NCBI GenBank assembly: GCA_030848705.1
Contig: JAUIZM010000146.1
Span: 83,057 to 147,056 of the forward strand
DNA: 64,000 nucleotides
DNA from: Heracleum sosnowskyi
Lineage: Eukaryota; Streptophyta; Magnoliopsida; Apiales; Apiaceae
Direction of reading: 5' to 3'
Shown: piece by piece, positions 1-9,590 of the stretch
Layout of the letters: each line of letters starts with the position of its first letter
Position numbering within the stretch: position 1 is the first letter of the stretch
The notes under the pieces: model-generated
Told to the model about the DNA's origin: nothing
Seen by the model: the letters and a program-made list of their open reading frames with translations, nothing else
Database searches by the model: none
Made by a program: the position numbers and the translations under genes

Positions 1-234
1 TGTATCCTAAATTTAAACAAATTAGATCCCACATTTCAATTTTTTTGATTAGATTTCAATATTATTTGATTTTTATGTAGTAAAATATAGTGAAATATTA
101 ATGTAGAATAAAATATTTCCGAATTTTGATTATATTATGAATTTATTAATTAGAAAAAGTACCGAAAACCAAAAACCGACCGTTAACCGAAAACCAAAAC
201 TTTTAATGTTTCGGCTTTAATAATATAGTATAGA
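1..234 (-). mobile_element. Helitron, 5' terminal part (runs off window)
   Basis: Read on the minus strand the element begins at 234 with TCTATACTATATTATTAAAG, the same 5' end as the complete Helitron at 53744-54966, and continues through the family's AACATTAAAAG block to the window edge. The base after it (235) is T, as expected for insertion between A and T. The related sequence at 55749 continues without the element (AAA then TATAATT), which gives an empty site. No coding capacity is visible. The 3' end lies outside the window. Confidence 0.75.
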
Positions 235-970
235 TATAATTATAAATTACTATATTTAATAACCATGGAGTAATAAATATAGAAGTATTAATGATGATTA
301 ATGAATTAGATGTAATTAATATATGCATTAATTACAGAATTATTATTATATAATAAGTATGGGTAATTTAGTAATTTCACACTGATTAAATTGTCTCAAG
401 CAACCCCATAGTTGCTCTATTATATAGATATAATAGATTTGTTAACATTTGACACACAGGGGTATACCTCCATAAATTTTTTTTAAATTTTTTTTTTGAA
501 TAAAAGTTTAAATATTAACTTATTATTCAAAAGAAAAAAAATAAAAAAAATAATAGAACCATACTACTTTATATATACTATAAAATACGTGTCGAGCCCT
601 ATTTCCTAATTGTTAACAATTGGATGGGACGTAGTGAGTATCAATTTACTGTTATTAATATTAGCTGATAACTCATACGAAGCACATGCGAAAGTAAATT
701 TTTAATTAAAATCGGAATGAAATCAAAGAAATTATCAAATAAATGAATTTTTGAAATGTAGTTACAAAGTGTTCTGTTAAGTATTCTACAAAGTGTTTTA
801 TAATATATTTCAACATAAATTTATTTATAATAAATTTAATTGATAATTAAGATTATTTTTAGTGTTTTATTAAGATTCATTAATTATATTATAGTTTATC
901 AACGGTCTTAGAAGGGTTCTCTCGGTTATCTTGATATAATGGTTCTCTCTGGAACCTTACTCTATATATA
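235..970. repeat. AT-rich non-coding segment shared with 55749-64000
   Basis: No gene is visible. Bases 235 to about 598 are nearly identical to 55749-55944 plus 56376-56409 plus 63851-63993, apart from the two elements inserted there. From 354 on the segment also belongs to the 12.1 kb tandem unit. The part after 600 is seen only in the two tandem copies. It is AT-rich with homopolymer runs, and at 905-960 it has two GGTTCTCTC motifs that resemble the neighbouring transposon end. Confidence 0.6.
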
Positions 971-2231
971 TAGTGTCGCGCTCTATTGAGAACCCCCACT
1001 ATTATGAGATATGAGATCTAATCATAGTCATTCATTTAAATACACTATATTAATCTCGATCCCACCACTCATTAAATTTATTAATATTTTAATTTCTCAT
1101 CATCCCCACCCATCCACCACCTCCGGCCACCGGGAACCTCCATCTCCGGCCACCACTAACTCCGGTCACCATCTCCGGTTACCAATTCCGGCCAACTCAA
1201 AAAATCACCTCCGGAAAACAAAAAATCACCACACTGTCGTCACCTCCGACCACCACCGAAAAACAAAAAATCACCACCGGAAAACATAAATCACTACCTG
1301 TTGTCATCACAAATCACCATATGTTATCAAAAATCACCACCCCGCCACAAAAATATTCCTCCACAAACTCCATCTCTCTCCACTCTCCACCTCTCTCCAT
1401 CGCCGCTCATCCACCACATCCACCACCAACTCCAGCCACTTACAAATCACCAAAATCATGAAAAAATCACCATATTTAAGCATGCAATAACATAATAAAC
1501 AAAAAAAATACCGAATTGCCTCCAAACACCCACCACTTCCCCCTGTAAATCACCACAATTTTCAAGAAATCACCATTAATCATCATTGTACTGCCACAAT
1601 CTCCGAGAACAACCTCCAGTCAACACCACCAAAAATCACCTATAAAATACAAATAAAATACAAAAATGAAAGTGAAATTGAACCCTAAGAATCCGAAACG
1701 CTTCGGAGGGATTGTCGGGATGAGAAAGCGATAATGAATCAGCGACGGCGCAGCGGAGAGGCTCCGACGGTTTCTTCACCGACGACGATCTCAATCGCGA
1801 GATATTCCCTAACTGTAATCTCGAGCTTCCGGGGCTCCGATTAGGACTGTAATTCGCCGACATAATGTAAATGTGCGAGTCAGCGAGAGAGATTGAGAGA
1901 GAGAGAGATGTGAGTGAGAGAGAGAGAATAAGTGACTGTTTGAGTAATCAAATTTAACAACGAGAGAGATGATTAGAGAGAGAGAGATACGAAGATAATA
2001 AAATAGGAAGAGATGAATAATGGAGAAGGTCATCGGAGATGATGATTGATTCCGACGAATTCTGATGAGTAAATAATGAGATGCAACTGATTTGAAAATA
2101 TAAGTTTATCTAAATGTGATTTTTTAATAAAATAAATGTATGGTTGTGATTAAAAGTAATTTTAAAAAAAGAGTGGATGGGATTAGATCTCAGATGTCAC
2201 AATAGTGAGGTTCTCATATGAGCACAAGCCT
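971..2231. mobile_element. Mutator-like DNA transposon with captured gene DNA (Pack-MULE type), copy 1
   Basis: The two ends are long inverted repeats. The left end reads GTGTCGCGCTC...GAGAACC...GAGATCTAATC. The reverse complement of the right end reads GGCTTGTGCTC...GAGAACC...GAGATCTAATC. This is about 50 bp with mismatches. TATATATA lies on both sides, so a target duplication of 8-9 bp is likely but cannot be fixed inside the AT run. The interior has direct repeats of CACCACCGGAAAAC-like units, which give a meaningless His/Pro-rich reading frame, then a GC-richer block resembling the start of a plant gene (separate entry). A relative lies at 34338. No transposase is encoded, so it is non-autonomous. 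The Mutator assignment rests on TIR length and structure and is an inference. Confidence 0.7.
1660..1863 (-). pseudogene. Captured 5' end of an unidentified plant gene inside the transposon (copy 1)
   Basis: On the minus strand an ATG at 1863 follows a CT-rich leader (the GAGAGA tracts at 1883-1995). It opens a Ser/Arg/Pro-rich N-terminus (MSANYSPNRSPGSSRLQ, then RLRSSSVKKPSEPLR). The frame stays open to about 1690 and then becomes AT-rich and intron-like; a GT near 1682 could be the original donor. GC content and codon texture differ from the rest of the element. This looks like a leader, first exon and intron start taken up from a host gene, as Pack-MULEs do. The donor was not identified. 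It is not expected to make a functional protein, because it stops after about 75 codons. Confidence 0.5.
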
Positions 2232-2243
2232 ATATATATAATA

Positions 2244-2624
2244 GATTAAAGATGTTTTCAGTTATTAAATTTTTATAAATTGTATTTGTTGTTGATTTTG
2301 GTTGATGTTAGTTTGAAAAGTTGCCTATTGTATTTTTACAAATATTTTCATATAATTCATAGTTTATAAATATTTTAAAAGATTAACATTTTTACAAATT
2401 AAAAAAAATAATATAATTTTACAGAAAAATTGTGAACTTTGGTATTTCTGGAAAAAATGCGACCCTGTCAAAATACTATGACCTACATGACCTAGCATTT
2501 CTCATGACCTATTGACCTTTGTCCCAATTTTTTGCTCCGTCCTTGTCGTCCGTGGGATTACTGATTAATTAACTGAGAGAACAGAGAGAGAGAGAGATTA
2601 ATTTAAATTGGAACTGGACTCAAT
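2244..2624 (+). promoter_or_regulatory. Probable promoter and 5' leader of nucleoredoxin-like gene, copy 1
   Basis: This is the only DNA between the transposon and the first ATG. It contains four TGACC motifs within 45 bases (2478-2518), the last inside TTGACC, a W-box core. A GA-rich tract (2575-2597) lies just before the start codon, as is common in plant leaders. No convincing TATA box was seen. The regulatory roles are inferred from motifs only. Confidence 0.4.
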
Positions 2625-5600
2625 ATGGCTATGGCTATGGCTATGAGGAAGTGTTTGGGAAGAGTGATGAGAGGAGGTGTATGTAATCAATCGAAATCGA
2701 AATCTTTATTCAACTGCTACTATGCTGCTGCTACAAATTGGTTTAACAATAATAATATATATACTCCTTTTTCTTCAGGTTAGCCTTTTCTCTTTTCCTC
2801 TTGCTCGATCATTTTGATGTGAATGTTATAAAAACCTAATGTAATCCTAAAGCTGGTTCCATTTCAACGACCTGATGTTTAAATGCACACTTATGTTTGT
2901 CAATATTATTTTAGTTACCCATTTTCCCACTTGAATACTTATGTGGAAATTATAGCAACATCTATATTTGGTTCTATATTTAGCACCAAGCGTAGCATTT
3001 TGCTATTTCGGGTTCACTTTTAGCACCACCGTTGGACTTGCTTTAAGCAATAACTAAAAACCCAAGTTATCAGCTTGGAACTTGTTTTTGTTGCTTGTAT
3101 TTCAGGGGAGTTTATAAGCTAGAATGGATTTTATGGTAATATATCAAGTTTTAAATATGTTTTAATTTGTGAAAAATTTGTCATGTATATTGACAGAAAA
3201 CCCTAAAAGTATATACAACAAAGTGCCTGAAGATGTAAAAGGAGGATCTCATTTCGGTCCCTTACTACTGACAAAGAATTATACCACCAAGGTTGAGCCG
3301 GACGATAAGCTTCAGCTTATAGGCATAAAAGAAGGAGAGTTTGTTAATATATTTGACCTTCTGTTTACCGAAACCAGGGATTACCTCATCAAATGCAATG
3401 ATGGACAACAAGTATGTGTCTATGTTCAACTCAATCATCATGAGATGTCATCTCGTATGCTTATTTCCAGATAAAATTGTGAATCTTTATCTTGTCTTAT
3501 CTTAATTTTAGTACAAGAAATATCATCATTATATGACACCACCATGTACTAAGCTATGTTATGCCTTTTCCTATTAAGAATTGGTTCAATGAAAATTCTT
3601 AATTAATTTCTCTTGTTAGCGTAAAATCGTTAGCTAGAAATAAGTATATTATGTTCAAGTCTTGATCACTAATATCCAATTTTTACACCGAGTCATCCAG
3701 TACTAGGAGATACTCCCTTTATTAGAACAAGATTAACAAGTTTTATTTGTAACAATAATTCTCACAACTTATTAGCTGATTAGATATCCGCTCTCACACA
3801 CAATATGTGTATATATATACATGTATCTATGTTGCAGGTAAAGGATGAAGAGCTGGCAGGCAAGGTGGTGATTATATATTTTGATTCAGTTTTGGACTTG
3901 GATACTGGTTTCATGGAATACTTGATTCACACATACAACAGTTTACAACATAAATCTGGTTTTGAGGTCGTGTTTGTCAATGTTGATGATGCTGTTGATA
4001 TATTGAATGGTGAAATATCACCTGCTCGAAGTCAAGATGGACCAAAAAAGCATTTTGAGGATATAATTTCTTGCATGCCATGGACTGCCATCCCATTATC
4101 AGATATAACATCCAGGGAACGGATAAAAAGAAGATTCGGTGTCCCCGTAAAATTATATATTGGAGCTCCGGTCGTCGTTGATTCAACCGGTATGATTGTG
4201 CAATCTGATGCTTATATGATCATTCGTAATTACGGAGCCCTGGGTTATCCATTCAGTGATGAAAGGATAGATTTCCTAGGCTCTGAAGATTATACAGCTG
4301 CTAGACAACCCTCCTTGAAAGCCCTCTTGGCGTCCCCGGAACGTGATTACCTCATCTCAAACAAAGGGGACAAGGTATCCAATATGATTATGCATTTCAT
4401 GGCTTGATATAGTAATAATGACAATATGACATATCACATGTATCTGATATTCAATTCCATCCGTCAATAAATCTGTTTGTTCGTTTTCTTTGTTGTGGTT
4501 TAAAATTCTGTGTCAATTCAATTAAATTTACGTTTCGGGTTTATCTTGTAGTTGTATCTGACTACATAACACAATTCTGATATTGAATGTTTGGACCACT
4601 GTGCCACTCATCTACATTTCGAGTACTCGGACGCAAGTATAAATCAGTATTGTAACTTATAAGCAAAAGTAGCAATTTAGATACTTAACAATAAAAAAAG
4701 TTAACAATCTGGATAACGTGTTATTTTTCTACAAAATTAGTTGAATTTATCAGAAATGAATACTTTCTTCTAATCAGCAAGGCATACACCTTGTGGAGGA
4801 ACCCTTAGGTTTTCGGGGCATTGGATTTTCACCAATGTTTGCGTTACTCAAGCCGACATTCTTGCCGTGGCGGTTGCTAATCTGCACAATTTCCCTTTCA
4901 TGTATGGTTACCAGATGCCATGGAGGGCCTACTCCTATTTCGACTCTTACACATACTGCTACTATGGTAGCTGCGGGCAGTTCCAATTGCTCAGGATATC
5001 CTTTTTTTAGCTTCTAGGGTCTATTTCTTAGTTCAAGCTCCCTCTTATTAACGTATCTTAGAGTTACCTGTTAGTTGAGACGTATTTTCTTTACAAATCT
5101 TATCAAATTTATATGAGCATCTAGATAATCCATTACTTGTGTGACATGACAGGTACCTATTCACACTCTTGAAGATATGGTGGTAGCGCTTTATTTTTAC
5201 AATGATAACGGGTATTTCACCAATGAGCAATTCACACGAAAACTTAAAGAGGTTTACGATGAGTTGGCAAAAAAAAATAAAAAATTTGAGGTCGTGCTCA
5301 TTTACGTTCATGACACGCCGGACAACCAAATTGTTGAATCATTTTGGGAACTATTTAAAACTATGCCTTGGTTGGCACTTCCAATTGGAGACTCGAGTTA
5401 TATGAAGTTGGAACGAATTTTTAAGTTTTCGTGGTTTCACGAGTATGATGGGTGGGATTCGAGGCTTGTAGTTTTTGGTCCTCGTGTGGAATTCATCGAA
5501 ACGTTTGGTTCTTACATGTTGGGGTGCTTTGGTTTTGCGGCCTACCCATTCTGCCGTGAGAAAGTTGCCATGTTACTAGCCGAAGAAACAAAGGAATTAA

Positions 5601-6391
5601 AGCTGGAGATGCTATGGAATCCAAACAGTGTTTTTGGTGGAAAATATGGGTCCCAGGTGAGTTGTTTTGTTGTCTGGGTTCGTTTTCTAATCTCTGTTTA
5701 GTTCTCTCTACTTCTAGGCCAAATAGAAATCCTTCAGACGGCCACATTTAAAGCTTGATTTAAGTTAAATATTACATGTTTCAAAAAAAAAAAGTTGAAT
5801 ATTACAGATATCATAAATTCATAATACCTGCGGAACTTTTTAATAGCAACCTTTACATGTGTTGCACTGATTTCCAGATTTTATCCGACTTTAAAGTTGT
5901 GTCCTCTCTTACAGGTTTCATTCTCTCAGCTCGATGGTAAGAGGGTCATAATTTTTTCTGGCAAGGTTCAGCAGCTCTACAAACATGAAGCTCTGTTCCT
6001 AGAGAGCTTGAAAAATAAATATATCGAATTAAAGGGCACGGATGATGAGTTTGAAGTAATCCAAATCACTAGAGAGATGTGTTCTAAAAATGAGCTTGTT
6101 GCAGATTTGCCTTGGTTTGTGCAGCCCCGTGGTGAAGATCACAGCTTATCCAAATGGTTTAATTTCTACCTTGAAACAAATACTTTCCTTATGGCTTTTG
6201 ATCAAAATGGAAGAGTTGTGAGGAAAACGATTGATCCAACTTTTGAGAGTGAAAGTTTTCCTTTTTATGCGGGTGGTTTAGAAAAGGAGGCTTTGTCTCA
6301 GGCAGTCGAGTACTTTGGGTTGGACCTCTTTGACAATGGGTTTCTAGCGTCGATCTACTCATACAGGAAGAATTATGCCAAGAGTATTTAG
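2625..6391 (+). CDS. Nucleoredoxin-like protein lacking active-site cysteines, five exons, copy 1
   Basis: Exons are 2625-2778, 3197-3411, 3838-4374, 5153-5656 and 5915-6391 (1887 bases, 628 residues). All introns are GT-AG; the first is phase 1 and the others phase 0. Residues 1-60 are basic and free of acidic residues up to E52, like an organelle presequence. Residues about 95-123 match the segment before the first thioredoxin fold of plant nucleoredoxins (TRDYLI...DGQQ). Exons 3, 4 and 5 each encode one thioredoxin-like module. The family marks are FEVVFV, MPWTAIPLSD and YGALGYPF in module 1, MPWLALPIGD and AAYPF in module 2, and LPWFVQP in module 3. Each module has lost the WCxxC: the positions read YFDSVLDLDTGF, YFYNDNGYFTNEQF and FSGKVQQLYKHE. 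The C-terminal Cys/His domain of Arabidopsis NRX1 is missing. Start choice: the first of four in-frame ATGs, with A at -3 and G at +4. Classical disulfide reductase activity is therefore unlikely; a binding or scaffold role is inference. Confidence 0.85.
4774..5010 (+). other. GC-richer, coding-like island inside intron 3 (copy 1)
   Basis: Within the 778-base intron 3, one forward frame is open for 78 codons (4774-5007, stop TAG at 5008). A second forward frame and one reverse frame are also open for about 70 codons. Base composition is higher in GC than the surrounding intron. The first frame gives a Tyr-rich peptide with no recognised domain. A possible acceptor (TAATCAG) precedes it, but no donor GT is found in a useful place. 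It may be a decayed exon or inserted fragment. It is present unchanged at 16888-17124. Confidence 0.3.
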
Positions 6392-6412
6392 GCTGACAGT
6401 CCTATATACATA

Positions 6413-8744
6413 CTAGCTTATATCCCGTGCATCTTCTTTAATATTTTATTAATAATATAAATAATTTAATTTAATAAATTGTTGACGTAATCTTTAGTAG
6501 TATTTTAGATATTAAAATATAAAATATTTTTAAATAATAGATCTAACGGTATGTATGTATTTATTTGCTCTTAAAAAATTTAAATGTGACTAAAGTGCAA
6601 ATAACAAAATGTGTGTTATGTAATGTACCGAGTTTCTTCTAACATATGATATTACTTTTATTTTTTTATTAATTATCTTATTTAAATTGTATGTTATAAA
6701 AAACTTATATTAAACCCGGATTTTATAAGTTTAATATAAAAATATTGTCATTATATATATATTTTGTCCGTGTTATTTTTAATTTGAATATGAGTTGTTT
6801 TACCTAAAAAAATATACAAAAGACAATGTTCTTAAAAAGACAGTTAGTTACTTATTAATAATTATATAAAATAATATTACATTTATATATATGTTGTACA
6901 TGTTACTTTTAGAAAATTAGTTGTTTAAATTAGAAAATATAAAATTATATTACCTTTTTATATATATGTTGCACATGTTACTTTTAGAAAATTAGTTGTT
7001 TAATTTAGAAAAAAATAAAAAAGGTTATTTGCTTTAGCTAAAAAGGGTAAGTGATTATTTATTAATAATTATATATAACAATATTACCATTACATATTTA
7101 TTTTCCATGTGTTATGTTTAGAAGATGAGTTGTTTTAGTTAGAAAATGTAGAACAAATAATGTGTTTTTGCTGAAAAAGGTAATTAATTATAAATATTTA
7201 ATAATATTACCATTTTATATATAGGTTACCTATTTTATTTTTAGAAAATCAATTGTTTTGGTTAAAAAATATATATAATAGGTAATGTGTTTTAGCTGAA
7301 AAAATATAAAATTATATTACCTTTTTATATATATGTTGTTCGTGTTACTTTTAGAAAATTAGTTGTTTAAGTTATAAAAAAATAAAAAATATTCTGTGTT
7401 TAGATGAAAAGAGTAAGTGGTTATTTATTAATAATTATATATAACAATATTACCATTACATATTTATTTTCCATGTGTTAGGTAATCAGGTATAAATATG
7501 TAATAATATTACCATTTCATATACATATATTACCTATTTTATTTTTAGAAGATAAGTTGTTTTGGTTAGAAAAATATATAAAATAGGTAATGTGTTTTAG
7601 CTGAAAAAAATAATTGGTTATAAATAAATTGATTATAGATAGGCCCGACCCAAATTATAGATAGACCCGGCCCAAATACCGATCGACCGACTAACGACTG
7701 ACCAAAACTTTTAATGTTTCGTCTTTAATAATACTAGCTTAAAACCCGTGCGATGCACGGATTGTTAATTGTTAATTTATTATTATTATTTCAATATTTT
7801 ATTAATTGTAATTGTGCAAAAAATAAGTAGGCATGTTAAATAGCTAAACACTTTAAATTAATTAAAAACTTTAAAACAGATTTTAAAATAAATAAGTATG
7901 GGTTTGCCCGTTATATTTTTGGAAATGAGGGGTTTTAGTAAGTAAAAATAAAAAACGTAACATATATTTAGTTTAAAAAGTTAATGCCCGTGATGTTTTT
8001 GGAAAATGAGATTTTAAAATTTAATAATTAAAAGTATTTAAATAAGTTTTAAAATAAATAAGTAAAAGGTTTCTTGTGATATTTTTGGAAAAAGAATGGA
8101 TTTTAGTGAGAAAAATAGAAAAAGTAAATTTTCAAAGGCAATTTTCCGTGATATATTTAGAAAAGGAGAGACTTTGTTCGAAAAAATATATAATGTGTTT
8201 TAGCTGAAAAAGTAATTGGTTATAAATAGGTATTTGATTATTTATATTTTAATATTTTTAGTAATTACATTTGTTAAGAAAAATAAGTAGATATGTTAAA
8301 ATAGGTAAACTTTTAAAAATAATTATAATATTAAAATAGGTTTAAAAATAAATAACTAAATGTTTGTCCGTGATATTTTTGGAAAAAGAGGGATTTTAGT
8401 AAGGAAAAATAGAAAAACTAACATGTTTTAGTTTAAAAAGGTAATTGCCCGTGATATATTTGAAAAATTAGGGGAATTTGTTAGAAAAAATAATGTATTT
8501 TAGGTGAAAAAGTTAATTGGTTATAAATAAGTAATATTATTATTTAATAATATATTTCTATAAATAAGTAAGGTTAATTAAGTAAAATCTAATTAAGGGC
8601 AATTAAGTAAAATCACAACGTACCATACTGACCAACCAAAAATAAAAACTACTTAAGGTCAATTAAGTAAAATCACAACGTACCATACCGACCAACCAAA
8701 CTTTTAATGTTTCGTCTATTATATAATAGTATTGATAGTATAGA
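6413..8744 (-). mobile_element. Outer Helitron (non-autonomous), copy 1
   Basis: On the minus strand the element ends at 6413 in GATATAAGCTAG followed by T. Its 5' end (TCTATACTA at 8744-8736, then TATTATTAAAGACG at 7733 and below) is split by another Helitron at 7734-8735. Flanks are A at 6412 and T at 8745, the normal A/T insertion site. Internal sequence matches the intact relative at 53744-54966, including direct repeats around AGTTGTTTT and a GGCCCGACC-like tract. Compared with that relative, the 3' hairpin has lost about nine bases, one arm of the GC stem. It starts 22 bases after the stop codon of the nucleoredoxin-like gene, so it probably supplies that transcript's 3' end. Confidence 0.8.
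7734..8735 (-). mobile_element. Inner Helitron nested in the outer one, copy 1
   Basis: Minus-strand ends are TCAATACTATTATATAATAG at 8735 and the perfect hairpin CCGTGCATCGCACGG followed by GTTTTAAGCTAG at 7734. Flanking bases are A (7733) and T (8736). Removing 7734-8735 restores the outer element's 5' end as seen at 54953-54966, so insertion was exact and made no target duplication. The interior has six diverged copies of a unit around CCGTGATATTTTTGGAAAA (7909, 7985, 8073, 8147, 8366, 8447). No Rep/helicase reading frame exists. Confidence 0.85.
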
Positions 8745-9590
8745 TGACTTACAACATAATTTATATTACTAAAATATTAACACTAAAATCGTAATGTATA
8801 TGTATTTCAGTTTTACTTAGATTTTCGAAGTAGAATTATATCATATTTCAATTCTTTTTCTACATAATTATTTAACCTATTAAAACCAACCCAACCCAAA
8901 TTGATATATGATAGAGGGTTGGGTCACGAATCTATATTTTGCGGGTTGAGTTAAAAAAATTTAAACCCAAATAAATTAGATTGGATTACAAATTAAAATG
9001 CTTCCAACTCGACCTACCCAACGTATGAAAACTCTAACTCTAATTCGCACTTTTCACACTACTAATTTAGAATCTATTATAAATTATGTATGTAACATAT
9101 AATTATATCAATTTTTAATATTATATTTATGTATCAACGCTTGAATAATCCATATAAAGCATAATAAGTGACATATTTTTACATAATAATATAAATCATA
9201 TAATAATTAACATCATAACTAATATTTTATAACAAAATACAACTGGAATAAGAATTTATAAAACATAATTGAATACATAATTATATAGAAAAACAATTTT
9301 TTTTTTAAATGGAGTTATGAAGATAATATGAAATTACATTTTACTTACTTAAAAGTTAAAATTAAAAAATAAATTGGATAAACATGTTATATAAATAAAT
9401 AAAAACTTCATGCTATTGACTTAAAAATTATATAATAAAAAAAATATGATAATAGAGTGTGATTTATCTAATAATGCATTTTTTTAAAAATTCTTATATA
9501 ATAATGTTTATAAAATAAACTCAAAACTAAATATAGCATACTGAGTTTATTTAAGGTTACGATTCTCAATTTTTAGACAAATTAATTTTT
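8745..9590. other. AT-rich intergenic DNA, copy 1
   Basis: No gene, TIR or LTR was recognised. The stretch has a short GGGTTGGGT/AACCCAACCC inverted pair near 8888-8925, which can fold. The rest is low-complexity A/T. Confidence 0.4.

Noticed and set aside
1011..1289. His/Pro-rich open frame, also at 13126-13608
   Set aside because: It arises from CACCACCGG-type repeats inside a DNA transposon and changes length between the two copies through indels. No gene structure.
3169..3196. Coding start upstream of exon 2
   Set aside because: These bases precede a proper AG acceptor and contain no ATG in frame. Joining exon 1 at 2778 gives a continuous frame with GT-AG borders.
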